Source: Ignavibacteriaceae bacterium
GTDB taxonomy: Bacteria; Bacteroidota; Ignavibacteria; Ignavibacteriales; Ignavibacteriaceae
NCBI GenBank assembly: GCA_031292465.1
Contig: JARLHB010000373.1
Coordinates: forward strand, 1 to 12,164
Direction: 5' to 3'
DNA length: 12,164 bases
Shown one piece after another: positions 1 to 7,290 of the stretch (positions are counted from its first letter, which is position 1; the number at the start of each line of letters is the position of its first letter). Below the pieces are notes generated by a model. That model saw only the letters and a program-made list of their open reading frames with translations. It searched no databases and was not told the origin of the DNA. Both the position numbers and the translations under genes were made by a program.

Positions 1-1347
1 AATGTTCCATCGGTTATAATAGAACTTTTATCGCATCAGAATTTTAACGATATGAAGTTCGCACTTGATCCGGGCTTCCGTTTCGATGTTTCCAGGTCAA
101 TATATAAAGGTATTTTACGTTTCATATCATCCCGCTATAAATATCCTTATGTTGTTGAGCCCCTTCCTGTAAAAAGCTTCAGTACTTCGTTTGATTCTGA
201 CGGCAGTGTTATTTTAAATTGGAAACCGGTGTATGACACACTTGAACCCACTGCAAAACCGGAAAAATATATTGTCTATACCAGGGTTAATAATGGCAGC
301 TTTGATAATGGGACATTAGTAAACGAGCCGACAATAAAGTTTAAAAACGTTACACCTGGAATTATCTACAGTTATAAGGTGGCAGCTGTAAATAAAGGCG
401 GAGAAAGTTTTCCTTCGGAAATACTTTCTGTATGCAGGCAGGATAATAATAAACAACCAATTTTAATAATAAATGGATTTTACCGGGTTGCCGGCCCTGA
501 ATTAATTGAAGATTCCAAATATGCAGGATTCTTTAATGCAAATGATCCTGGAATTCCTGACAAATATGATTTAAGCTTTACGGGAAATCAGCATGATTTC
601 GATTCAACACATCAGTTTGTCTCAAATGATGAACCGGGCTGGGGAGCAAGCTATGCCGACCATGAAGCCAAAATTGTTGCGGGTAATACTTTTGATTACC
701 CGTATGTTCACGGAGTATCGATAATGGAAGCGGGGTACCCTTTTGTATCAGCAAGCGCAAATGCTATAGAAGACAGTTCATACAATGTTAATAAATATAA
801 AATGATTGACCTGATATTAGGCGAACAGAAATCAACTAACATTTTAAGAGATACTATTAAATTAAGGGATAACGATAATTACAAAACATTTCCCTCCCGG
901 CTTCAAAAGATAATTGAAAAATATACGGAATCCGGCGGTAATTTATTTATTTCAGGCTCTTATATAGCAAGTGATTTATACAGTAAAAAGGATAGTATAG
1001 ATATAAGATTTGCCTCAAAGATTCTTAGGTATAAATCGGATGCCGGCCATGCCTCAAGAAGCGGGAATGTTTATTTTGCGGATCCTGCATTTATTCCGGG
1101 AATTGATAAATTCAGTTTTAATACTGTATTAAATGATTCGATTTATGCTGTGCAGGTCCCGGATGCAATAAATAGTGTTGGCGGCAGTAAAGTTATCATC
1201 CGGTATACCGAAAATAAATTCCCTGCTGCTATTGCATATAAAGGTAAATATGGAATAATAGCAATGGGATTTCCCTTTGAAACTGTGAATACTGAACTTG
1301 CGAGAAATATTTTTATGAAAGGAGTAATAAATTATCTTATTAAATAA
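1..1347 (+). CDS. Amidase_3-type / FnIII / GATase-like envelope protein, 5' end missing ('xanthan lyase'-labelled family)
   Basis: The frame is open from base 1, so the ATG at 52 is internal: it has no ribosome site and lies inside a conserved stretch. The visible 448 residues are a C-terminal part. Residues 1-45 (PSVIIELLSHQN, then a DPGFR helix) match the end of an N-acetylmuramoyl-L-alanine amidase (Amidase_3) domain, with Glu8 in the position of the family's catalytic glutamate. Residues about 54-146 form a fibronectin type III-like domain (VILNWKPV, YIVYTRV, YSYKVAAVNKGGESFPSE). Residues about 153-448 begin ILIINGFYRVAGP and end in a GATase/ThuA-like pattern (GGNLFISGSYIAS; AIAYKGKYGIIAMGFPFE). 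Bacteroidota proteins with this order are commonly labelled 'xanthan lyase' or golvesin C-terminal-like. A role in cleaving peptidoglycan or a related envelope substrate is inferred from the amidase part; lyase activity is not supported. No sorting domain is present at the C-terminus. Confidence 0.85.
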   Translation, partial: NVPSVIIELLSHQNFNDMKFALDPGFRFDVSRSIYKGILRFISSRYKYPYVVEPLPVKSFSTSFDSDGSVILNWKPVYDTLEPTAKPEKYIVYTRVNNGSFDNGTLVNEPTIKFKNVTPGIIYSYKVAAVNKGGESFPSEILSVCRQDNNKQPILIINGFYRVAGPELIEDSKYAGFFNANDPGIPDKYDLSFTGNQHDFDSTHQFVSNDEPGWGASYADHEAKIVAGNTFDYPYVHGVSIMEAGYPFVSASANAIEDSSYNVNKYKMIDLILGEQKSTNILRDTIKLRDNDNYKTFPSRLQKIIEKYTESGGNLFISGSYIASDLYSKKDSIDIRFASKILRYKSDAGHASRSGNVYFADPAFIPGIDKFSFNTVLNDSIYAVQVPDAINSVGGSKVIIRYTENKFPAAIAYKGKYGIIAMGFPFETVNTELARNIFMKGVINYLIK

Positions 1348-1371
1348 AAGTGTGATTTAAACATCACATTT
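1348..1371 (+). terminator. Weak stem-loop just after the amidase-like gene
   Basis: TGTGAT (1351-1356) and ATCACA (1363-1368) form a perfect 6-bp stem around a TTAAAC loop. Pairing can extend through AAG/TTT with one G-U pair, giving about 9 bp. The stem starts directly after the TAA stop, but only three T residues follow and the stem is A+T-rich. It could be a weak terminator or a 3'-end stabilising hairpin. Confidence 0.35.
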
Positions 1372-1519
1372 GCTCCCAATGAATTAATTTGATAATTACA
1401 AATATTTTAGGTAAAATAATACTATTAAAATGCAGTTAGTAATATTTTTATTAGTTAATACATTATATAGTAAATAACTAAGGCCTAAACTGTTTATCAT
1501 AATTGAAAGGGGCTTAATT

Positions 1520-4288
1520 ATGAAATTGTTATACAGGGTTATTTTATTTGTTATTCTTTCCTTACCAGTCTCATTATTTGCTACAAATACATTAACTGTT
1601 CAGGATCCCACTATATGGGGTACAAAAAACGGTTATATTGACAAAGCTACTTTGGTAGTAGAACCATTAGGGGGATATGTTGAACAATCATTATATCTTA
1701 CTTATTCAGATCATAATCAGTTTGCCGCCGGCAGCAAGCTTGAAATAGTACACCGTTTTGAACTTCCCGAAGGCTCTGTAATAAATGATCTTTGGCTATG
1801 GATTGGCGACAGCGTTATGCAGGCAGTAATGACGGATACATGGACTGCCAGGTCAATATACGATAGTATTGTGGTAACAAAACATGATCCGGCATTCCTA
1901 ACTAAAAATGGAAACCAGTATGAGCTTCATATTTATCCATTAACTCCGGGCGGTGAACGGAGAGTAAAAATAAATTTTATAACTCCTACAAAATGGTTTG
2001 GCAATACAGCCTCAGCTGTAATGCCTTTTAACCTGCTTGCTTCTAATAACGCAACTGTAAAACCGCTTGAAGTGTTTTTCAGGGTTACAAGTGATATTTG
2101 GGGTGTGCCCTCAATTCTTGAGGCTCCTGCAGGCAAATTCCAGGATTATGTTGATACGCTGGGTTATAAATATAAGTATTATAAAATTAATGATATAAGC
2201 AGTTTGGCAAGTTTAAACCTGACTTTTCAGACCTATTTTACAAACGGTTATTTTTTTGACGGGTACAGAAAACCTAATGATTATACCTACTTCCAGTTGG
2301 GAATATCACCGGATAAACTTTTCAATTTAGTTCATGATACTACATCGCAAAAGTGTTTAATAGCGCTGGACTTGAGCGGCGGGCATAATAAAGATTTATC
2401 TGTTTTAATTCCTAATCTGAAGGGGGCTCTGAAGTCGGCATTAAAATCTAATGACTATTTTAATGTTATTATTGCCGGCGTCGGTGAAATTAAAAAGCTT
2501 TCTGATAAATGGATACCGGCGGTACCGGATTCAATCGATGCAATTTTGAATGCATTTTCAGGCAGCGCATTTGCTGATTCAATTAGTAAAGTAACCTTGC
2601 CAACAATAGTTTACTGTGATGTTGACGCAGCTAATGGCTGGGAGTTTCCAGGTATTGATGAGTTTGCAACCGTTCAGAGTTATCCAAGTATCCAAACTGC
2701 CGCTCAGTATTTTTCGCAGGCAAATATTATTGCTGCATACAGGCATGGATTTGATGATTTGCTGGATGAAAGTACTTTTAATAGTTTTCTACCCCAGCTC
2801 GATTCATTTTTTGCAAAAGGCGGACATCTTTTAAGTTATTATGATTTGAACCGCGACGGGCACGAGCTTTTAGCTTCCCACTATATAAATGGTTTGGGTA
2901 CACTTTCCGTTACTCATGATGCTGTTAAGTTATACAGAAATATAAACGGCAACATAGGCAGTTATTTCCCGGAAACAATAGTTCATGAATCTGCATACTT
3001 TTTAACTTATAATGACAGCACTGTAAAGATTGAGTTAATGGATCAGAATGGAAGGCCTGCGGTAATATCAAAAAAAATAAATAACGGCTTGTTGGTGGTT
3101 TCCGGTTTATGGGAATTAACCGATGACGGAGCTATGAAAAAAATACTTGATGTGCCTCTGCTCGGTTTAAACGCTTCTTCAAAATATTTTCAATTGGTCG
3201 ATCTGCTTAATGAAATTAAAACAGAATATAAGTCAGTCAGCTTTTATAAAGTATTTTTGTTCAGCAATTCTGATTCATTGTTCCAACAGTACAATGCAGT
3301 TGCCCAGGTGACGTCATATCTATCGGATTTATCTTCCGGCAAACCTGTGTTTAATACAATAAATTTATTAGACGGTAACGATTATACCCCTGCATCATTA
3401 ACTGTGTCATCAACCGACTATTTCGGAAGCGGTTACTTAACTAAAGTATTGTCAGACTCAACATACGGGTTGCATTTTGAAACACATACCAACGATTGGA
3501 ATTATATTGACACTTCATTATCTACTAATTCAGCCCCTTTAAGCAAAAACTTTACAATTATTGCGGGGGATTCTGCCAACAGCAGTGTAATAGAAATGAG
3601 GGAAATAAATCCTATAGTTAATGACCCCAATAAACCTAAATTTTATATCGGTTCTACAACAGCTAAGGACAGCTTGGTTTTTAATGTCTCATCCAAATTT
3701 ATGAACTTGACTTCTACTAAAAGCGCTCATCTGGATTTAACTATTAGCAAAGACACTACAGAACGGAAAGATGTTATACCGGCAATGCTTGGTAATGAAA
3801 AACTTAAGGACCTGTTTGCCACTACAAGTTACGATACTGCGCAAATTGTAAGTCTGGCATTAAAATACAGGCTGCTATGTGATTATACTGCACTGCTTGC
3901 ATTGGAACCTAATGATACGCTTCATTTTCTGCAAAACCCCAATGATGAAGGCAGTTACCCTACAACAGATGTAAAAAACAAAGATGAGAAAAAGGATTCT
4001 TTAAGTTTAGATATTTTCCCGAATCCGTTTAATCTTACAACAACTATTATAGTTAGTGTTGAGGTACCTTCTGAAATTACACTGGAGATTTATAATATAT
4101 TAGGCCAGAAAGTAAGGGAGTTTAATGCTTCAGGATTAGTTAATGGCAAGAAGTCGTTTACCTGGGACGGCAAAAATAGTTTTAACAGGGTTGTAAGCAG
4201 CGGAATTTATTTTGCAAGAGCTGTTATAAAGGCAAGTGCCACAAATAAACAGACTATAAAAATGAAGAAGATGATATTGCTTAAATAA
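1520..4288 (+). CDS. Secreted VIT-domain protein with degenerate vWA-like core and T9SS type A sorting domain
   Basis: The start is fixed by a strong ribosome site, AAAGGGG, 7 nt before the ATG. Residues 1-21 are a signal peptide (LFVILSLPVSLFA). Residues about 42-175 are a VIT (vault/inter-alpha-trypsin) domain, with the hallmark stretches ARSIYDSIVVTKHDPAFL and YELHIYPLTPGGERRVKI. Near 280-375 is a von Willebrand A-like domain. Its metal-site motif reads D284-L-S-G-G instead of DxSxS, and the usual TDG is replaced by CDVDAANG (366-373). A GATase-like stretch follows (FFAKGGHLLSYYD). Residues 776-796 (IVSLALKYRLLCDYTALLALE) resemble the conserved tail that follows vWA in VIT-vWA proteins. 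Residues about 829-922 are a T9SS type A sorting domain with FPNPFN at 833-838. The protein is therefore probably exported across the outer membrane and anchored or released at the surface, perhaps for adhesion or protein binding; the ligand is unknown. Confidence 0.88.
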   Translation: MKLLYRVILFVILSLPVSLFATNTLTVQDPTIWGTKNGYIDKATLVVEPLGGYVEQSLYLTYSDHNQFAAGSKLEIVHRFELPEGSVINDLWLWIGDSVMQAVMTDTWTARSIYDSIVVTKHDPAFLTKNGNQYELHIYPLTPGGERRVKINFITPTKWFGNTASAVMPFNLLASNNATVKPLEVFFRVTSDIWGVPSILEAPAGKFQDYVDTLGYKYKYYKINDISSLASLNLTFQTYFTNGYFFDGYRKPNDYTYFQLGISPDKLFNLVHDTTSQKCLIALDLSGGHNKDLSVLIPNLKGALKSALKSNDYFNVIIAGVGEIKKLSDKWIPAVPDSIDAILNAFSGSAFADSISKVTLPTIVYCDVDAANGWEFPGIDEFATVQSYPSIQTAAQYFSQANIIAAYRHGFDDLLDESTFNSFLPQLDSFFAKGGHLLSYYDLNRDGHELLASHYINGLGTLSVTHDAVKLYRNINGNIGSYFPETIVHESAYFLTYNDSTVKIELMDQNGRPAVISKKINNGLLVVSGLWELTDDGAMKKILDVPLLGLNASSKYFQLVDLLNEIKTEYKSVSFYKVFLFSNSDSLFQQYNAVAQVTSYLSDLSSGKPVFNTINLLDGNDYTPASLTVSSTDYFGSGYLTKVLSDSTYGLHFETHTNDWNYIDTSLSTNSAPLSKNFTIIAGDSANSSVIEMREINPIVNDPNKPKFYIGSTTAKDSLVFNVSSKFMNLTSTKSAHLDLTISKDTTERKDVIPAMLGNEKLKDLFATTSYDTAQIVSLALKYRLLCDYTALLALEPNDTLHFLQNPNDEGSYPTTDVKNKDEKKDSLSLDIFPNPFNLTTTIIVSVEVPSEITLEIYNILGQKVREFNASGLVNGKKSFTWDGKNSFNRVVSSGIYFARAVIKASATNKQTIKMKKMILLK

Positions 4289-4402
4289 TATTGCAGTAAG
4301 CAGTAATAAAGTAGGAAGATTTTATTGAGATTAAACAATGCTTGTACATTCTGATGTATGAGTCGGAGTCTATTTCTTTGCTGAGAAAGTTTGGAGTAGC
4401 CT

Positions 4403-6931
4403 ATGCGAAATTATTACATTATAATTTGCCTGATCTTCCAGTATGCGGTTTTTGTTTATTCTCAAAATAATGATTTCCAGATCAGCCGGGACAGTGCCCC
4501 GGCAACATTTATACAGCAATCTCCTAAGTTATATGCTAATAAAAACGGCGGCTATATAGTCGTTTGGCAGGATTTAAGGGAAGGCGAACCTGCTTATTAT
4601 GCCCAGGTTTATGATTCTCTTAATAAACCTGTGGGGAAGAATTTTAAACTTAATTCAAATGAGCACATCTATTTTTCAACAAATAATTTTGTCAGTTTAA
4701 AAACAACTGAATATGATTATGGTTCTGCATATTACTCGTGGAGTTATTTCCAGGTATCGGGCTCTATATATAATAAAGAATATGAACCCATAAAGGAAAT
4801 AAATTTAGCAAGGGGTGAATATCCATGGTGTGGTACCGGTTATTTAGGAACGCAGCCGGAAGCTATAACAACCGATAGCAGTTTTATATTCTTTTTTATG
4901 AATGATGGTTCTGTTACTACCGCAAGGTATGACTATGCAGGCAATTTGCTCACACATCTTAATCCTGATAGTGCAAATTTACCTTTAACGGCTGGTAGTA
5001 TTTCGGCTGATATAAATAATAAAGGTAAATATTTTCTTGCATGGCTTAATTCAAGAAATAATAATCTTCCAATAGGTTATTATGGGACGTTATTTAATTC
5101 AAAAGATTCTATAATTATCTCTAATAAATTATTATTGCCATATCCTTCTGATTCTACAAATGAAATATACTTCCAACCAGGATATTTGTCATGTATAAAA
5201 GTTAAAACAGTCTCAGATTCGTTATTTGAAGTATTTTTTGTCAGGAAAGATTCACTAAAACTCACCTATGCGAAATATGATGATAAAGGAAATATAATAG
5301 GCTGTAGTAATGAAATTAAAATCCCTTATTATAAATCTGAAAATGTGAACGCGTATTACAATATTACAAGTTGTTCTCTTGTGTCTATAGATAAAGACTT
5401 GTTCGGGATTGCTTTGTCCGCAAATACCTATAACTGGGCTTCAAACAAAATGGTTAACTCAATAATTTATTTTGATAAGGACGGTAATAAATCAGGGAAT
5501 GAATTTACAGATACAACTTCACAATATGATTTCAGTAATGGTATATCATTAACCGGGATTAATAACTATGTCATACCTGTTCAGGGAAATGGAGATATTT
5601 ATTTAAAGTATTATAATAATTTATCCTTAATGGATTCGATAAAAGTTAATGATGATCTATCAGGAAACAACCAGTTAAATTTGTTTGTCAGAAAAGTTAA
5701 CGATAATAAATTTGTCAGTTCATGGCAGGATGAAAATGGTTATAAAGCCAGATATATTGATATAAACGGAAATAATGTTGGAGAGATATTTGATTTAAGC
5801 GGATATGCCAGCGAGTATTTTAGTGATGGTTCCTCTATAACGCTTTGGGAAAAAACGATTTCAGATTCTTATTACAGACTTGGCTACAGTGTCCTTAATC
5901 AAAGCGGGGATATTGTTTATGAAGATAGTTTAGTATCAAGTGATGATAGTTACTATTTAAAAGCAGAGGCAAAGATAATATCGGATTCAACGTTTATTGT
6001 TGTTTATGGAAAATACGGTTCAACAATAATTACTTCATTTGACAGAAAAGCAAATAAATTAAATGAATATATATTGCCAGCTAGTCCTGGAAGCTATCTG
6101 CAGATTTACCTAGAAAACAAAGACTCATTATGGGTTACATATGATAATAAAGTTCAGCTTTTCTCAAGTAAGTTAGTACCCCTTTCACAAATAATAAATA
6201 TTTCGCCGACAATTATTCTCGGCGACAATAAATTTTTATTAACAACACAATTCTATACAAACGGACTATATTCATACAATGGCTATATTGTTAATTCTGC
6301 AGCTGATACAATTAAGAGCAATATACCTTTAGCGTACAACGCCGATGAGGTAAATATTACTAATTTAGCAGGCGATAAATTTATTGTCCTATACAGAATT
6401 GGCAATAAGATATTTGAGAAAGCATTCTCAAATAGCGGTAATGTTTTGTCGGATTCATTACAAATTGATGATGGGAAATCATCATACAAAAAGCTGCCGT
6501 GTGTGGCAGCGACCGGAAATAAAGTAATGTTTACGTGGTCGGATGCAAGGAATCAGGGAAATGGATATGATATTTACGGTAGTTTATTCGACCTTTCAAA
6601 AATAACGAATGTTAAAAAAATAAGTAATACGATTCCTTCATCTTTTTATTTGTCGCAAAATTTCCCGAATCCGTTTAACCCGTCAACAAAAATCAGGTTT
6701 TCAATTCCTGCAACCGCAACTGGCAGTGTTAATGTGCAGATTAAAATATATGATATATTAGGGAAGGAAATAGTTACACTATTAAATGAAGGCAAATCCG
6801 CCGGCACCTACGAAATTGAGTTTAATACAATGTCTAACAGCAGGTTAAAGAATCTTTCAAGTGGGATATACTTTTACCAGATAAAAGCGGGAGAATTTGT
6901 TGATACAAAGAAGTTCATTTTACTAAAGTAA
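4403..6931 (+). CDS. Secreted beta-propeller-like repeat protein with T9SS type A sorting domain, function unknown
   Basis: The ATG at 4403 has GGAG 6 nt upstream. Residues 1-20 are a signal peptide ending VFVYS before QNND. The body is a long beta-rich region with recurring W-(Q/S)-D-x-R type motifs followed by YxxxYD/FD: W55-QDLRE with YYAQVYDSLNKPVG, W214-LNSRN with YYGTLFNS, W441-QDENG with ARYIDINGNNVGE, and W712-SDARN with YDIYGSLFD. Such units are typical of bacterial secreted propeller-like proteins, so a beta-propeller fold is inferred. Residues about 748-842 are a T9SS type A domain, FPNPFNPSTKIRFSIP (754-769) with later SSGIYFYQI and the end KKFILLK. No catalytic motif was recognised. 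It lies 114 bp after the VIT gene on the same strand; the pair may be co-transcribed or separate, and both are T9SS cargo. A structural or adhesive surface role is a guess. Confidence 0.85.
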   Translation: MRNYYIIICLIFQYAVFVYSQNNDFQISRDSAPATFIQQSPKLYANKNGGYIVVWQDLREGEPAYYAQVYDSLNKPVGKNFKLNSNEHIYFSTNNFVSLKTTEYDYGSAYYSWSYFQVSGSIYNKEYEPIKEINLARGEYPWCGTGYLGTQPEAITTDSSFIFFFMNDGSVTTARYDYAGNLLTHLNPDSANLPLTAGSISADINNKGKYFLAWLNSRNNNLPIGYYGTLFNSKDSIIISNKLLLPYPSDSTNEIYFQPGYLSCIKVKTVSDSLFEVFFVRKDSLKLTYAKYDDKGNIIGCSNEIKIPYYKSENVNAYYNITSCSLVSIDKDLFGIALSANTYNWASNKMVNSIIYFDKDGNKSGNEFTDTTSQYDFSNGISLTGINNYVIPVQGNGDIYLKYYNNLSLMDSIKVNDDLSGNNQLNLFVRKVNDNKFVSSWQDENGYKARYIDINGNNVGEIFDLSGYASEYFSDGSSITLWEKTISDSYYRLGYSVLNQSGDIVYEDSLVSSDDSYYLKAEAKIISDSTFIVVYGKYGSTIITSFDRKANKLNEYILPASPGSYLQIYLENKDSLWVTYDNKVQLFSSKLVPLSQIINISPTIILGDNKFLLTTQFYTNGLYSYNGYIVNSAADTIKSNIPLAYNADEVNITNLAGDKFIVLYRIGNKIFEKAFSNSGNVLSDSLQIDDGKSSYKKLPCVAATGNKVMFTWSDARNQGNGYDIYGSLFDLSKITNVKKISNTIPSSFYLSQNFPNPFNPSTKIRFSIPATATGSVNVQIKIYDILGKEIVTLLNEGKSAGTYEIEFNTMSNSRLKNLSSGIYFYQIKAGEFVDTKKFILLK

Positions 6932-6941
6932 TAATATTAGT

Positions 6942-7046
6942 TTAATAACTCACGTTACGCAAAGTTGTACGGCGAAACGCTGTTTCGCCATTTTTACTAC
7001 CAATTATCTTTAGAATAAATTGATTTTGCGTAAGGTGAGTTAATAA
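6942..7046. repeat. MITE-like 91-bp element with terminal inverted repeats and TTAATAA direct repeats
   Basis: TAACTCACGTTACGCAAA (6946-6963) is inverted as TTTGCGTAAGGTGAGTTA (7025-7042), with 17 of 18 bases complementary. If the element is taken as CTCAC...GTGAG (6949-7039), it is flanked on both sides by TTAATAA (6942-6948 and 7040-7046), which looks like a 7-bp target duplication. The inside encodes nothing and contains a strong terminator hairpin. Short length, terminal repeats and flanking duplication together suggest a miniature non-autonomous element. The parent transposase family is not identifiable from this window. The alternative is that TTAATAACT belongs to a repeated unit head (see 7040-7110) rather than being a target duplication. 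Confidence 0.6.
6971..6995 (+). terminator. Rho-independent terminator for the propeller-like gene, inside the MITE-like unit
   Basis: GGCGAAAC (6971-6978), loop GCT, and GTTTCGCC (6982-6989) make a perfect 8-bp GC-rich stem. It is followed by A and five T residues (6991-6995). It lies 40 bp after the TAA of the 842-residue gene and is the best candidate end for that transcript. The mobile-looking repeat would thus be supplying the terminator. Confidence 0.7.
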
Positions 7047-7110
7047 CTAGGGATACGCAAAGCTGTAACGAGAAAACAGCTGGCCGCCTATCTGCCGGTG
7101 GGCGCTTTTT
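7040..7110 (+). repeat. Diverged second copy of the palindromic unit head
   Basis: TTAATAACT (7040-7048), five mostly different bases, then TACGCAAAG (7054-7062) and TGTA with an ACG-rich continuation repeat the start of the first unit (6942-6978) with the same order and spacing, 98 bp downstream. After the head, the sequence differs but again holds hairpins followed by a T-run. AGCTGT (7061-7066) pairs with ACAGCT (7076-7081), and a second stem lies at 7085-7104. No matching inverted right end (CTTTGCGTA) was found for this copy, so it is partial or a different subtype. Confidence 0.5.
7085..7110 (+). terminator. Terminator-like hairpin in the second palindromic unit
   Basis: CGCCTATC (7085-7092) pairs with GGTGGGCG (7097-7104) over a TGCC loop: eight pairs, of which two are G-U. 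C and five T residues follow (7106-7110). This has the form of an intrinsic terminator. It stands second in line after the 6971-6995 hairpin, so it could catch read-through from the same gene. Confidence 0.5.
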
Positions 7111-7118
7111 CGCAAATT

Positions 7119-7134
7119 AGTAAATAATATTAGT
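7119..7134. repeat. Direct repeat of the 3' end of the propeller-like gene
   Basis: AGTAAATAATATTAGT (7119-7134) repeats AGTAATAATATTAGT (6927-6941) with a single one-base indel; 12 bases, AATAATATTAGT, are identical. The first copy includes the stop codon of the 842-residue gene. The two copies bracket both palindromic units exactly, so they may mark a duplication or recombination boundary. The sequence is A+T-rich, so coincidence is possible. Confidence 0.4.
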
Positions 7135-7144
7135 CCAACAAAAG

Positions 7145-7165
7145 AAGCGAATCAGCGATTCGCTT
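7145..7165. terminator. Third hairpin, perfect 8-bp stem, terminator or repeat-type palindrome
   Basis: AAGCGAAT (7145-7152), loop CAGCG, and ATTCGCTT (7158-7165) form a perfect stem. On the plus strand only a short T stretch (the stem's end plus TTA) follows; on the minus strand CTTTTG follows. It could act weakly in either direction. It lies 126 bp before the amidase start, so it might instead be a structure in that gene's leader if transcription begins upstream. Confidence 0.4.
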
Positions 7166-7290
7166 TACAAATTGAATTCGGCTGGATAGTAGCATTTCAT
7201 TGATTCACTTCTTAATTTCTACTACGGAATATACTTCTTTCTGAAAAACAGCTCTTACCGGAATTTCAATTATTAAATATTGGAGTTTAA

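Larger units (their letters stand above)
6932..7290. other. 359-bp non-coding gap filled with palindromic elements and the amidase leader
   Basis: No credible reading frame is seen here. The first 235 bp hold a MITE-like unit, a diverged second copy of its head, and three GC-rich hairpins (6971-6989, 7085-7104, 7145-7165), each listed separately. The last 120 bp or so are the 5' leader of the amidase gene, ending in a GGAG ribosome site (7282-7285) 5 nt before its ATG. I did not find a convincing TAnnTTTG promoter in this leader. Confidence 0.7.

Noticed and set aside
1384..1450. Promoter candidates TTAATTTG (1384-1391) and TATTTTTA (1443-1450) before the VIT-protein gene
   Set aside because: Each is one base off TAnnTTTG and neither has a TTTG-like element at the right distance upstream; A+T-rich DNA gives many such near matches.
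4292..4310. Stem TATTGC/GCAGTA after the VIT-protein gene as a terminator
   Set aside because: Six pairs including a G-U, no T-run after it; too weak to call.
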